A DNA stretch of 64,000 nt from Sphingomonas panacisoli (GCF_007859635.1 NZ_CP042306.1:2740001-2804000), one strand, 5' to 3'; positions 32,953-42,002 are shown, counted from the stretch's first letter. A program made the numbers and translations. Notes: generated from the letters alone by a model not told the origin.

Positions 32953-33083
32953 AATCCTCCCCGGGACGGGGAGGTGGCGGCGCGTAGCGCCGACGGAGGG
33001 GGCCGGCCGCAAGTGAACCGCTCGCGGCGATCCCCCTCCACCATGCTGCGCATGGTCCCCCTCCCCGTAAACGGGGAGGATTT
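32953..33083. repeat. Paired inverted repeat (family A) between yebC and ruvC
   Basis: Left copy: TCCTCCCC-GGGA-CGGGGAGG, then a GGCGGCGCG/CGCGCCG-type hairpin and GGAGGGGGCC. Right copy inverted: CCCCCTCCACCATGCTGCGCATGGT, then CCCCCTCCCCGTAAACGGGGAGGATT. Same architecture as at 4532 and around 39984-40448, again without cargo. Confidence 0.85.
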
Positions 33084-33086
33084 GGC

Positions 33087-33830
33087 TCACCCCAATTTCT
33101 CCATCACCGCGTCGGAGACCTCGTAGTTCCCCCACACGGTCTGGACGTCGTCGTCGTCGTCGAGCGCGTCGATCAGCTTGAACAGCGTCCCCGCATCGCC
33201 TTCGTCGACCTCGACCATCGTCTGCGGGCGCCAGGCGAGCTTCGCGCTTTCGGCTTCACCCAATATCGGCTCGAGTGCCTTGGCGACTTCGTGCAACGCT
33301 CCCTGATCGGTCCAGATTTCGTGGCCCTCGTCGCTCGACGATACGTCCTCGGCGCCGGCCTCCAGCGCGGCCTCGAACACGGTGTCGGCGTCGCCGGCCT
33401 TGGCGGGATAGTTGATCAGGCCCATCCGGTCGAAGCCATGGCTGACCGATCCCGGCGCACCGAGATTGCCGCCGTTCTTCGAGATGGCGGTGCGCACGTT
33501 GGTGACGGTGCGGTTGCGGTTGTCGGTCAGCGTTTCGACGATCAGCGACACGCCGCCGGGGCCGAACGCCTCGTAGCGGATCTCCTCGTAATTCTCCGCA
33601 TCGCCCTTCGTCGCCTTGTCGATCGAGCGCTGGATGTTGTCCTTGGGCATCGACTGCGCCTTGGCGGCGTTGACCGCGGCGCGCAGGCGCGGGTTCATGT
33701 CGGGATCGGGCAAGCCCATCTTCGCCGCGACGGTGATTTCGCGGCTGAGCTTGGAGAACATGTTGGAGCGCTTCTTGTCCTGCGCGCCCTTGCGGTACAT
33801 GATGTTCTTGAATTTTGAATGGCCGGCCAT
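33087..33830 (-). CDS. yebC: YebC/PmpR family regulator (TACO1 family)
   Basis: Protein of 247 residues. [37 protein letters not shown] is the family signature, followed by [12 protein letters not shown] and EGHEIWTDQ. It has three domains with an acidic face. Members act as transcription regulators or as translation factors that relieve ribosome stalling at polyproline; which applies here is unknown. It lies upstream of ruvC, a widespread arrangement. Confidence 0.95.
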   Translation of the reverse strand: MAGHSKFKNIMYRKGAQDKKRSNMFSKLSREITVAAKMGLPDPDMNPRLRAAVNAAKAQSMPKDNIQRSIDKATKGDAENYEEIRYEAFGPGGVSLIVETLTDNRNRTVTNVRTAISKNGGNLGAPGSVSHGFDRMGLINYPAKAGDADTVFEAALEAGAEDVSSSDEGHEIWTDQGALHEVAKALEPILGEAESAKLAWRPQTMVEVDEGDAGTLFKLIDALDDDDDVQTVWGNYEVSDAVMEKLG

Positions 33831-33877
33831 TGGGTCCTCGTTGGCGTTTGCGCGGGTCTGTAAATCAAAATCCCATC

Positions 33878-33938
33878 GTCATTCCAGCGAAAGCTGGAAT
33901 CTCATGCCGCTTGAGACCCCAGCTTTCGCTGGGGTGAC
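33878..33938. repeat. Paired inverted repeat (family B)
   Basis: ATTCCAGC-GAA-AGCTGGAATCTCA (from 33881) faces TGAGACCCCAGCTTTCGCTGGGG (33912-33934). Arms differ by several bases but keep the hairpins and the complementary TCTCA/TGAGA tails. It lies between the BaiN-like flavoprotein gene and yebC, both on the minus strand. Confidence 0.75.
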
Positions 33939-33941
33939 GGG

Positions 33942-35126
33942 TTAGAGGGATTTGCCACAGGCTACGGCCGACGCCCACGCCCACTGGAAATTATAGCCGC
34001 CGAGCCAGCCGGTTACGTCGACACATTCGCCGATGAAGTGGAGGCCGGGGACGGCCTTCGCCTCGAACGTCTGCTGCGACAGCGCGTCGGTCGCGACGCC
34101 GCCGATCGTGACTTCGGCCTTCATGAAGCCTTCGGTGCCGTTGGGGTGGAACGGCCATGCCGCGAGCCGCGCTTCGGCCTCGGCCAACGACTTGTCGCTC
34201 TGGTCGGCGAGATTGCCGAGGAGCGCGATCTTGTCGGCGAGCGCTTCGGCGAGGCGCCCGGGTAACGTCTGGCCCAGCGCTGATTGCACGCCCATGCGCG
34301 GGTGAAGCCGTTTCTGCTCGATCAGCCAGCCGTCCGGCCGGTCGGGCGTGAAGTCGATCGCGACGCTCTCGCCATGCCGCCAATAGGACGACGCCTGAAG
34401 GATCACCGGACCCGACAGGCCACGGTGGGTGAACAGAGCCGCCTCGCGGAAACGACCCTTGCCCGCAGTCGCGATCACCTCCGACGACACACCCGACAAT
34501 GTCTTGAACAGCGCCTCGTCGCCGCCGAGCGTCAGCGGCACCAGCGCCGGGCGCGGCTCGACCACTTTCAGCCCGAAGCGCCGTGCGACGTCGTAAGCAA
34601 AGCCGGTCGCGCCCATCTGCGGAATCGAGGGGCCACCCGTTGCGATCACCAGTTTCGGGGCGACCGCGGTGTCGCGGCCGATCCGCACGCTGAACCGCCC
34701 GTCGGCATGATCGATCTCGTCGACCGGCCGCCCCAGCGACCAATCGACCCCGCCGCCGGCACATTCGTTGCGCAGCATCGTCACGATCTGTCGCGCGGAG
34801 CCATCGCAGAACAATTGCCCCAGCGTCTTTTCGTGCCAGGCGATGCGATAGCCATCGACCAGCGCGATGAAATCGGCCGGCGTGTAGCGCGCCAGCGCCG
34901 ACCGTGCGAAATGCGGGTTGGCCGACAGGAAGCGGTCGGGCGCGGTGTGGACGTTGGTGAAGTTGCACCGTCCACCGCCTGAGATCAGGATCTTCTTGCC
35001 CGGCTCGTCGGCATGGTCGGCGAGCAGCACGCGGTTGCCGTTCCGCCCCGCGACCGCCGCCGCCATCATCCCCGCCGCCCCGGCGCCGAGGACGATCGCG
35101 TCGTACGTGTGTTCAGCCTGCGCCAA
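33942..35126 (-). CDS. NAD(P)/FAD-dependent oxidoreductase, HI0933/BaiN-like
   Basis: Flavoprotein of 394 residues. It has the N-terminal FAD-binding GAGAAGMMAAAVAGRNGNRVLLAD, SGGGRCNFTNV (the HI0933-family signature), IATGGPSIPQMGATGFAYD, and the C-terminal GLHFIGECVDVTGWLGGYNFQWAWASAVACG. Members reduce various substrates or have unknown roles; the name BaiN comes from a gut clostridial enzyme and need not apply here. Single gene upstream of yebC, with GapR transcribed towards it. Confidence 0.92.
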   Translation of the reverse strand: MAQAEHTYDAIVLGAGAAGMMAAAVAGRNGNRVLLADHADEPGKKILISGGGRCNFTNVHTAPDRFLSANPHFARSALARYTPADFIALVDGYRIAWHEKTLGQLFCDGSARQIVTMLRNECAGGGVDWSLGRPVDEIDHADGRFSVRIGRDTAVAPKLVIATGGPSIPQMGATGFAYDVARRFGLKVVEPRPALVPLTLGGDEALFKTLSGVSSEVIATAGKGRFREAALFTHRGLSGPVILQASSYWRHGESVAIDFTPDRPDGWLIEQKRLHPRMGVQSALGQTLPGRLAEALADKIALLGNLADQSDKSLAEAEARLAAWPFHPNGTEGFMKAEVTIGGVATDALSQQTFEAKAVPGLHFIGECVDVTGWLGGYNFQWAWASAVACGKSL

Positions 35127-35140
35127 TCAACCGGCCGCCC

Positions 35141-35407
35141 TCAGAGCATACCCAGCGCGTTGAGGTAGGTTTCGAGGATCGCCTCTTCCTCCTGATAATC
35201 CTCGCGCTTCTTCTTGCGGATCGCCAGGATCTTGCGGATCGCCTTCACGTCGTAGCCACGGCTCTTGGCTTCGCCCATCACGTCCTTGATGTCGTCGGCG
35301 ATGCCGCGCTTTTCCTCTTCCAGGCGCTCGGCACGTTCGATCAGCAGCCGCAGTTCGTCTGCCGCCACGCGTCCGCCACCCATGCCTTCGCCACGTTCTT
35401 CAGCCAT
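35141..35407 (-). CDS. gapR: GapR nucleoid-associated protein (DUF2312)
   Basis: DNA-binding protein of 88 residues. [74 protein letters not shown] covers the whole DUF2312 domain. Caulobacter GapR clamps AT-rich, overtwisted DNA as a dimer of dimers and helps topoisomerases. GGGAGATTT before 35407 and the family N-terminus fix the start; the frame to 35821 runs through another gene. Downstream of a DUF1244 gene. Confidence 0.95.
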   Translation of the reverse strand: MAEERGEGMGGGRVAADELRLLIERAERLEEEKRGIADDIKDVMGEAKSRGYDVKAIRKILAIRKKKREDYQEEEAILETYLNALGML

Positions 35408-35484
35408 AAATCTCCCTAGCGCGGCCGCCGATGCGCCGCCTGAATCAGATGAAGCGCGCGCGATGCCCGATGCGGTCCGATTCG

Positions 35485-35775
35485 TCACGCATTCTTCGCA
35501 ACGCTTTGTTCCATTCGCCGCAATTGGTCCGGGCTGGCCTCGGTCTGGTGCGCCCTCTTCCAGTCGCCATAGGGCATGCCATAGACCGCGTCGCGGCCCG
35601 CGGCCTTGTCGATCCCGGCGGCCTCCGCGACCCAATCGCCGAGACAATTGCGACAGAAACCGGCCAATCCCATCAGGTCGACATTCTGCGCGTCGCTGCG
35701 ATGGCGCAGGTGCCGGACCAGGCGGCGAAACGCCTGCGCCGCGGCCGCATCGCCGATCGTGTCGAGCGTATCCAT
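35485..35775 (-). CDS. DUF1244 family protein
   Basis: Protein of 96 residues. [40 protein letters not shown]...[17 protein letters not shown] matches DUF1244, a small helical family with a conserved CRNC pair that might bind a metal or form a disulfide. The start at 35775 follows GGAG at suitable spacing; the frame to 36192 overlaps pyk in antisense. Divergent from pyk, 69 bases apart, and upstream of gapR. Confidence 0.92.
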   Translation of the reverse strand: MDTLDTIGDAAAAQAFRRLVRHLRHRSDAQNVDLMGLAGFCRNCLGDWVAEAAGIDKAAGRDAVYGMPYGDWKRAHQTEASPDQLRRMEQSVAKNA

Positions 35776-35844
35776 TCGTATGCTCCAAGGTTGATCGCGC
35801 CGAGATAGGGGGTAGAGGCAAAGGCGCACAAGCGAGAGGATCGT

Positions 35845-37299
35845 ATGACCAAGGCCATTGCCCCGCGCTCCCGCAAGGTTCGCGTGCTCGCGACGCTCGG
35901 CCCGGCGAGCAATACCGTCGAGATGATCGCCAAGCTCTATGAGGCGGGCGCCGATGCGTTTCGCGTCAACATGAGCCACGGTGACCAGGCGTCGAAGGTC
36001 GCGGTGATCGAAGCGATCCGCAGCCTCGAAAAGAAATATGGGCGGCCGACGACGATCCTGGCCGACTTGCAGGGTCCGAAGCTGCGCGTCGGCAAGTTTG
36101 CGGACGGTAAGGTCGAGTTGAAGACTGACAGCACCTTCACGCTCGACCGCGACAAGAAGCCGGGCGACGCGACGCGTGTCGAACTGCCGCATCGCGAGAT
36201 TTTCGAGGCGATGGAATCGGGCGCGCGGTTGCTGCTCGACGACGGCAAGCTAGTGCTGCGCGTGCTGGAGCATGACGACAAAAAGATCGTCACCAATGTC
36301 GAGGTCGGCGGGCCGCTGTCGAACAATAAGGGGCTGAACGTTCCCGACGTCGTCGTGCCGATGGCCGCGCTGACCGAGAAGGATCGCAGCGACCTGGCGT
36401 TCGCGGTCGACCAAGGGGTCGACTGGATCGCCTTGTCGTTCGTCCAGCGCCCCGAGGATCTGGCCGAGGCGCGCAAGCTGATCGGCGGCAAGGCGGCGTT
36501 GCTGGCGAAGATCGAAAAACCCGCCGCGATCGAGCGGCTCGAGGAGATCATCGAGGCGTGCGACGGCGTGATGGTCGCGCGCGGCGATCTGGGCGTCGAG
36601 CTGCCGCCGCAGACCGTGCCGCCGCTGCAGAAGCGTATCGTCGAAACCGCGCGGCGTCAGGGCAAGCCGGTCGTCGTCGCGACGCAGATGCTCGAATCGA
36701 TGATCGAAAGCCCCTCGCCCACGCGCGCCGAGGTATCCGACGTCGCCACCGCGATCTATGATGGCGCCGACGCGATCATGCTGTCGGCGGAAAGCGCGGC
36801 GGGCAAATGGCCGATCGAATCGGTCGCGATGATGAACGCGATCGGCGAGGCCGTCGAGCGCGACCCGATGCACGGCGACCGTATCCACTTCACGGTGATC
36901 CAGTCGGATGCGACCACCGCCGACGCGTTGTCCGAAGCCGCGAAGAACATCGCCAAGACGGTCGATGCCGCGGCGATCGTGTGCTTCACGAGCTCCGGCT
37001 CGACCGCCCGCCGCATCGCGCGCGAGCGGCCCGCGGTGCCGATTCTGGTGCTGACGCCGAAGATGGAAACCGCGCGCCGATCCGGGCTGTTATGGGGCGC
37101 CTATGCCGTCCACACGCGCGACGTCGATTCGTTCGAGGACATGGTCGCCAAGGCCAAGCGCATGGTGCTGCGCCATCATCTGGCGAAGGCCGGCGACCGC
37201 GTGATCGTGATGGCGGGCGTGCCGTTCAAGACGCCGGGATCGACCAACGTGATCCACGTCGTGCGGATCGTCGGGGACGAGTTGAAGGGATATAGCTGA
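35845..37299 (+). CDS. pyk: Pyruvate kinase
   Basis: Last glycolytic step: phosphoenolpyruvate and ADP to pyruvate and ATP. 484 residues. [55 protein letters not shown] (catalytic lysine region) and [13 protein letters not shown] are all present, plus the C-terminal regulatory domain. Opposed by a frameshifted HAD gene, with a paired inverted repeat in between. Confidence 0.97.
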   Translation: MTKAIAPRSRKVRVLATLGPASNTVEMIAKLYEAGADAFRVNMSHGDQASKVAVIEAIRSLEKKYGRPTTILADLQGPKLRVGKFADGKVELKTDSTFTLDRDKKPGDATRVELPHREIFEAMESGARLLLDDGKLVLRVLEHDDKKIVTNVEVGGPLSNNKGLNVPDVVVPMAALTEKDRSDLAFAVDQGVDWIALSFVQRPEDLAEARKLIGGKAALLAKIEKPAAIERLEEIIEACDGVMVARGDLGVELPPQTVPPLQKRIVETARRQGKPVVVATQMLESMIESPSPTRAEVSDVATAIYDGADAIMLSAESAAGKWPIESVAMMNAIGEAVERDPMHGDRIHFTVIQSDATTADALSEAAKNIAKTVDAAAIVCFTSSGSTARRIARERPAVPILVLTPKMETARRSGLLWGAYAVHTRDVDSFEDMVAKAKRMVLRHHLAKAGDRVIVMAGVPFKTPGSTNVIHVVRIVGDELKGYS

Positions 37300-37305
37300 G
37301 TCATT

Positions 37306-37378
37306 GTGCTCCGGCGAAGGCCGGAGCCTTGGCCGCGTCAGGCCAGACTGCCAACGCTCCGGCCTTCGCCGGAGTACG
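37306..37378. repeat. Paired inverted repeat (family B) after pyk
   Basis: GTGCTCCGGC-GAAG-GCCGGAGCCTTGGC (from 37306) faces GCCAACGCTCCGGCC-TTC-GCCGGAGTAC (to 37377). It fills the gap between convergent pyk and the HAD gene and could terminate both. Confidence 0.8.
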
Positions 37379-37379
37379 G

Positions 37380-37992
37380 TTAGACCGCGAAGCCCAATCC
37401 GCGCAGGTCGGCGCGCAATTGCGGTTCGCCGGTAAATGGCAGCCCGTGGATACCCACCGCGTTCGCCCCTTCGACGTTCGCCGCATTGTCGTCGACGAAC
37501 ACGGCTTCCGCCGCGCGCAACCCGAATCGGTCGAGCGCGAGGCGGTAGATCGCGGCGTCGGGCTTCACGAGCTTCTCGTCGCCGGACACGACGACATCGC
37601 GAAACGGCGCGAAGAATGCGGCTTCACGTTCGCGGAACGGTGGCCAGAACTCGCCGGAGAAATTGGTGATCGCAAAGAGCGGCACGCCCGCCGCGTCGAG
37701 ATCGGCGACCAAATCCGCCATCCCCGGCAGCGCCGGCCCGATCGTCTCGTTGAAGCGCGGATGGAGCGCACGAATCGCATCGGCGTGGTCGGGATACTCC
37801 GCGATCAGCTCGGCCGATGTCTCCGCGAACGGCCGCCCGGCGTCGTGCTGGAAATGCCAGGCCGGCGTGACGACGTCGCGCAGGGAACGCATCGAGCGCC
37901 TCACCCTCGGGGATGAGACGCTCGTAAAGAAACCGGAGGTTCCAATCGAACAGCACCCGGCCGACATCGAAGACGACGGCGCTGGGGGCCAT
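37380..37992 (-). pseudogene. HAD family phosphatase, frameshifted
   Basis: The N-terminal frame has HAD motif I (MAPSAVVFDVGRVLFDWNLRFLYERLIPEGEALDAF). The remaining motifs lie in a second frame: ITNFSGEF (II), KLVKPDAAIYRLALDRF (III) and VFVDDNAANVEGANAVGI (IV). The frames meet at LDAF/LRDVVTPAWHF, and removing one G from the GGG at 37883-37885 gives a single frame of about 203 residues. A substrate cannot be named. Seven bases downstream of rpmJ. True inactivation and sequencing error are both possible. Confidence 0.82.
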
Positions 37993-37999
37993 ACGCGGC

Positions 38000-38125
38000 T
38001 CAGCCCTGGCGGGCCTTGAAGCGGCGGTTGGTCTTGTTGATGACGTACGTGCGGCCGCGACGACGGATCACGCGGTTATCCCGGTGACGGTCCTTGAGCG
38101 ACTTCAGTGAATTGCGGATCTTCAT
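38000..38125 (-). CDS. rpmJ: 50S ribosomal protein L36
   Basis: Protein of 41 residues starting [17 protein letters not shown] and continuing [24 protein letters not shown]. It is the cysteine-free form of L36, four residues longer than the zinc-binding 37-residue form, and typical of Alphaproteobacteria. The start at 38125 is the only sensible one. The frameshifted HAD gene follows seven bases later on the same strand. Confidence 0.95.
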   Translation of the reverse strand: MKIRNSLKSLKDRHRDNRVIRRRGRTYVINKTNRRFKARQG

Positions 38126-38278
38126 GATCGATTCGCTTCTTTGCAATGCTGGTGAAAACTGGAAGCGGCGCGCCTATAGCGGGGGGTCCGCGAAGTCAAC
38201 CCGCCCAGCTCGTGGAAAGGTCGGCGAAACGGACTCGCGGGCGGTGCGTTGCACCAGGGCAACGAGAAGGAAACGAAC

Positions 38279-38869
38279 ATGCGCAGGGCGGTATTGATAG
38301 CGGCACTGGCGATGACGGCATGCACGACCGCGCCGCCCGTCTTTCCGACCGAAGTGACTCGATTCCGCGCCGACGAGGTGCCGCGCGGCACGATCAGCCT
38401 GGCGCCGGAGGACGGCCTGCCCGACGGCCCATTGTTCCAGAGCTATGCGGCGGCGGTCGGCGATGCGTTGACCGCGCAGGGTTACACCGTCGTGCCGCCG
38501 GGTGCCAGTTCCGCATACGTCGCCCGGATCGGGTTCCAGAGCAACACACGGTCGGTGCGCGGTCCCGCCCCGTTCACGCTAGGCCTTGGCGTCGGCGGCG
38601 GCAGCTACAGCCGGGGCGGCGGCGTCGATGTCGGCGTGGGCGGCGGCATTCCGATCGGCAAGCGCGAGTTGCGCGACGATACCGCGGCCACGTTGTCGGT
38701 CCGCATCAACCGCCGCGCGGGCGACTTGGGCATTTGGGAAGGCAAAGCGCAGACTCGCCTGATCCGCCGCGCCGGGGCGGGCGAAGCGAATGCGATGCCG
38801 GCAAAGCTGGCCCATGCGCTGTTCACGGGGTTCCCCGGCGAATCGGGACGCACTATCACGGTCAAATGA
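38279..38869 (+). CDS. DUF4136-like lipoprotein
   Basis: Protein of 196 residues. MRRAVLIAALAMTAC is a lipoprotein signal with Cys15 as the lipidation site. The mature part includes TRFRADEVPRGTISLAPEDG, AAVGDALTAQGYTVVPPGASSAYVARIGF and a Gly-rich segment (LGLGVGGGSYSRGGGVDVGVGGGIPIG), as in DUF4136 envelope proteins. The start at 38279 has AAGGA upstream; the frame from 38249 is less likely. Its stop overlaps the M14 peptidase start (ATGA). Confidence 0.85.
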   Translation: MRRAVLIAALAMTACTTAPPVFPTEVTRFRADEVPRGTISLAPEDGLPDGPLFQSYAAAVGDALTAQGYTVVPPGASSAYVARIGFQSNTRSVRGPAPFTLGLGVGGGSYSRGGGVDVGVGGGIPIGKRELRDDTAATLSVRINRRAGDLGIWEGKAQTRLIRRAGAGEANAMPAKLAHALFTGFPGESGRTITVK

Positions 38870-39984
38870 CCGATACCTCCCCAGCCATCACCAGCGCCTT
38901 CGACGGCGGCAACATCAAGCTTGTCGCGATCGACGGTGACCGCATCGATCTAGAAATTCTGAAGGACAAGGATTCGGATTTCTACCAATGGTTCTCGTTC
39001 CGGCTGACCAATGCCGCCGGGCGGAAACTGACGTTCCGCATCCTCAACGCCGGCGGTTCGGCCTATCCGTTCGGCTGGCCGGGCTACAAGACGCGTGCCT
39101 CGACCGATCGCGTGGCGTGGCGCCAGATCGAGACGCGGTACGAGAATGGCGTGCTCGAGTTCGACTGGCAGAGCGACGCGCCCGTCGCCTATTTCGCCTA
39201 TTTCGCGCCGTATACGATGGAGCAGCACGAGGCGCTGATCGCGAAATACGCCGCGATGCCCGGCGTCCAGCACCGCGAACTCGGCCACACGCTCGACGGC
39301 CGCGCGATGGATCTGCTGACGATCGGATCGGGCGACAAGCCGGTCTGGCTCTACGCGCGTCAGCACCCCGGCGAGAGCATGGCCGAATGGTGGATAGAGG
39401 GCGCGCTCGAATGGCTGACCGGGCCGGCCGCGCAGGCGCTCAAGGCCAAATGTACTTTCTACGTCGTCCCCAACATGAATCCCGACGGCACGTTCCGCGG
39501 ACATCTGCGCACCAACGCCGTCGGCATCAACCTCAACCGCGAATGGCACGAGCCGTCGATGGAAAAGAGCCCAGAGGTCAAGCTGGTCCGCGACGCGATG
39601 GACGCGACCGGCGTGAAGCTGGCGATGGACGTTCATGGCGACGAAGCGATCCCGGCCAATTTCCTGGCCGGGTTCGAGGGCATCCCGAGCTGGACCGACG
39701 AACTGGGCGAGAAATTCTACGATTTCGGCCGCCGCCTGGAAGCGCGCACGCCGGAGTTCCAGACCGAGCAGGGCTACGAGAAATCGGCACCGGGCAAGGC
39801 GAACCTGACGATGTCGACCAACCAACTCGCCGAACGCTACGGCGCGGTCGCGATGACGCTGGAAATGCCGTTCAAGGACCACGACCCGAATGCGGACGCG
39901 GAATTCGGCTGGTCGCCGGAGCGGTGCAAGGCGCTGGCGGTGGCGATGCTGGAGACGGTCGAAGAAGTGATCGACGGGATCTAA
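38866..39984 (+). CDS. M14 family zinc carboxypeptidase
   Basis: Protein of 372 residues like the cytosolic carboxypeptidase-type M14 enzymes. An N-terminal beta domain (about 1-125) precedes the catalytic domain: ARQHPGESMAEWW supplies the HxxE zinc pair, NMNPDGTFRGHLRTNAVGINLNREW the substrate-binding arginine, AMDVHGDEAIP the third ligand, and TLEMPFKDHDP the catalytic glutamate. No signal peptide. Substrate unknown. Coupled to the lipoprotein gene by an ATGA overlap; its stop overlaps the convergent DUF559 stop. Confidence 0.93.
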   Translation: MTDTSPAITSAFDGGNIKLVAIDGDRIDLEILKDKDSDFYQWFSFRLTNAAGRKLTFRILNAGGSAYPFGWPGYKTRASTDRVAWRQIETRYENGVLEFDWQSDAPVAYFAYFAPYTMEQHEALIAKYAAMPGVQHRELGHTLDGRAMDLLTIGSGDKPVWLYARQHPGESMAEWWIEGALEWLTGPAAQALKAKCTFYVVPNMNPDGTFRGHLRTNAVGINLNREWHEPSMEKSPEVKLVRDAMDATGVKLAMDVHGDEAIPANFLAGFEGIPSWTDELGEKFYDFGRRLEARTPEFQTEQGYEKSAPGKANLTMSTNQLAERYGAVAMTLEMPFKDHDPNADAEFGWSPERCKALAVAMLETVEEVIDGI

Positions 39985-40385
39985 TCCTCCCCCGGAGGGG
40001 GAGGGGGACCAGCCGCAGGCTGGTGGAGGGGTAGCTCGCCACAAGCGACCGCGACGATGTGGCGTATGACGCCGTCCAAGTTGGTAAGGACATCCCGCGC
40101 CGGAATACGGCACGTTCGAACGCCGCTCGCTAATACCCACGCGTCGCGCGCAACATCCCGTTGCGGCCGGTCGCCGCGTCCATGCGCCTCGCCATCTACC
40201 TCGATCGCCAGCTTCTTTGCCGCGCAGAAGAAATCGAGCACGAACGGCCCTGCCGGATGCTGGCGTCGAAACTTGAGACCGGCGGGTCGCTTGCGGAGTT
40301 CGCGCCACAGCAGGACCTCGGGCAGCGACATGTCCTGCCAGAGAACAGCTGCGCGTTTTTGCGTCGATTTCGGACCGTGCAGCAT
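39981..40385 (-). CDS. DUF559 (Vsr-like) endonuclease-domain protein bounded by inverted repeats
   Basis: Protein of 134 residues with the DUF559 domain, a PD-(D/E)XK-type nuclease fold related to very-short-patch repair enzymes. SLPEVLLWRELRKRP, FRRQHPAGPFVLDFFC (Asp51) and LAIEVDGEAH (Glu62, Asp64, His68) are the conserved parts. The last 17 residues or so (LPLHQPAAGPPPPPGED) and the stop are encoded by the left repeat copy, and the ATG lies in the outer end of the right copy. A domain with both codons supplied by the repeats looks like cargo. Biochemical activity is not proven for the family. Confidence 0.88.
   Translation of the reverse strand: MLHGPKSTQKRAAVLWQDMSLPEVLLWRELRKRPAGLKFRRQHPAGPFVLDFFCAAKKLAIEVDGEAHGRGDRPQRDVARDAWVLASGVRTCRIPARDVLTNLDGVIRHIVAVACGELPLHQPAAGPPPPPGED
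39984..40046. repeat. Family A repeat, left copy flanking the DUF559 gene
   Basis: Reads ATCCTCCCCCGGAGGGGGAGG, then GGGACCAGCCGCAGGCTGGT, GGAGGGGTAGC and TCGCCACAAGC. It encodes the C-terminus of the DUF559 protein on the other strand and begins at the stop codon of the M14 gene. Confidence 0.88.
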
Positions 40386-40448
40386 GTGGCGCGCTACCCC
40401 TCCACCATCGCTGCGCGATGGTCCCCCTCCCCTTGCAGGGGAGGATTA
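40382..40448. repeat. Family A repeat, right copy flanking the DUF559 gene
   Basis: Inverted relative to the left copy: GCATGTGGCGC, GCTACCCCTCC, ACCATCGCTGCGCGATGGT, CCCCCTCCCCTTGCAGGGGAGGATTA. The DUF559 ATG lies in its outer GCCACATGC end, and the stop codon of the dienelactone hydrolase gene lies at its other end. Confidence 0.88.
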
Positions 40449-41177
40449 GCCGAAGAGCTCCGCCAGGAAATCCCGACCCGCTTCCCAGCTCCGGTTATCA
40501 GCGCGCTCCTCGTACGCCACGCCAGGGCGCACCGCCGGCTGGCCCTTGCGGTCCTTGTCGGTGAAGGCGTGGCCTGCCGTACCGTAAGCGTGGATCTGCC
40601 AGTCGGCTTGCCCCTCGCTCAACTCCCTGCCCAACGCGACCATCACGTCGGGCGGCGCGATCGGGTCTTCCCAGCCGTGGCAGACAAGCACCTTGGCCTG
40701 GATCGGCGAGGCGTTGGCCCAATCGGGCTTGTCGTAGACACCGTGAAAGCTGACCACGCCGAGCACGTCGAACCCGGCACGCGCGATGTCGAGTGCGCAT
40801 TTGCCGCCGAAGCAATAGCCATAGACCGCGGTCCTGGCCGGATCGACGAACGCGAAGCCCTTAAGCGCGTCGAGCGACGCCTTGAGCCGGTCGCGGAGCA
40901 GACCACGGTCAGCGTTCAATTCGTTCATGTACTGCGCCGGGTTCTCCGACTGGAAGTTCGTCCGCTTGCCCTGCCCGTAGACGTCCGCGACGAATCCGAC
41001 ATAGCCGAGCTTGGCCAGATTCTCCGCCGCCACGCTGTCCGATTCCTTCGCGCCCAACACGTTGGGGATCACCATCACGCCGGGGCGGGCGGTTTCGACC
41101 TCGTCGTCATAGGCGAAGACGCCCTCGAACGGGCCACCGGGGCCGTCATACACGAATGTCTGCCGCACGATCGCCAT
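40446..41177 (-). CDS. Dienelactone hydrolase family protein
   Basis: Alpha/beta hydrolase of 243 residues. The nucleophile elbow GYCFGG has cysteine in place of serine, as in dienelactone hydrolase. The acid is in [12 protein letters not shown] and the histidine in GTAGHAFTD. The start at 41177 ([15 protein letters not shown]) is the family N-terminus. Real substrates of such homologues are often unknown. Its stop codon sits at the edge of the repeat next to DUF559. Divergent from gpmA. Confidence 0.92.
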   Translation of the reverse strand: MAIVRQTFVYDGPGGPFEGVFAYDDEVETARPGVMVIPNVLGAKESDSVAAENLAKLGYVGFVADVYGQGKRTNFQSENPAQYMNELNADRGLLRDRLKASLDALKGFAFVDPARTAVYGYCFGGKCALDIARAGFDVLGVVSFHGVYDKPDWANASPIQAKVLVCHGWEDPIAPPDVMVALGRELSEGQADWQIHAYGTAGHAFTDKDRKGQPAVRPGVAYEERADNRSWEAGRDFLAELFG

Positions 41178-41250
41178 GGCCTGCTCTCCCGGTTTGCCGT
41201 TATGGTCGCAACCGCTACAGACGCCGCGAAAGCCCCGCAAGGAGATCGAC

Positions 41251-41938
41251 GTGCCCACCCTTGTCCTGATCCGCCACGGCCAGTCGGCCTGGAACCTGGA
41301 GAACCGCTTCACCGGCTGGTGGGACGTCGACGTCACCGAACAGGGCGCGGCGGAGGCCAAGACGGCGGGCGAGCTGATGGCGGCGAAGGGCCTCGATTTC
41401 GACCAGTGCTTCACGTCGCTCCAGACGCGCGCGATCAAGACGCTCAACATCGCGCTGGAAGCGATGGGCCGGCTATGGTTGCCGGTCGAGAAGGACTGGC
41501 GGCTGAACGAACGGCATTATGGCGGGCTGACCGGCCTCAACAAGGCGGAGACCGCCGCCAAGCACGGCGACGATCAGGTCCATATCTGGCGCCGCAGCTT
41601 CGACATTCCGCCGCCCGCGCTGGAGACGGGGGGCGAGTTCGACCTGACCAACGACCGCCGCTACGCCGGCATTGCGATCCCGGCGACCGAAAGCCTGAAG
41701 GACACGATCGCACGCGTATTGCCCTATTGGGAGGGCCGCATCGCTCCCGCGTTGAAGGATGGTCAACGCGTGCTGATCTCCGCCCACGGCAATTCGCTCC
41801 CGCGCGCTCGTCAAGCATCTGTCGGGCATACCGGACGACGAGATCACCAGCCTGGAAATCCCGACCGGCCAGCCGATCGTCTACGCACTCGACGATCAAT
41901 TGAACGCGACCGACCGCTACTACCTCAGCGAACGGTGA
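41251..41938 (+). pseudogene. gpmA: 2,3-bisphosphoglycerate-dependent phosphoglycerate mutase, frameshifted
   Basis: Glycolytic enzyme converting 3- to 2-phosphoglycerate. The main frame from GTG 41251 (AAGGAGATCGAC upstream) reads [25 protein letters not shown] with the catalytic histidine and runs to [10 protein letters not shown]. The proper end, [30 protein letters not shown]...YYLSER, is in another frame. Removing one C from the CCC at 41799-41801 restores about 228 residues ending at 41938. As read, the protein ends at 41952 with a wrong tail. A broken core gene next to intact sequence suggests a base-calling error. Confidence 0.87.
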
Positions 41939-42002
41939 CGCTTCCGTCCTAGACCGATTGGCTCGATCGGCGCACCCTCTCCCCGAGCGAAGGAGAGTCG
42001 CC

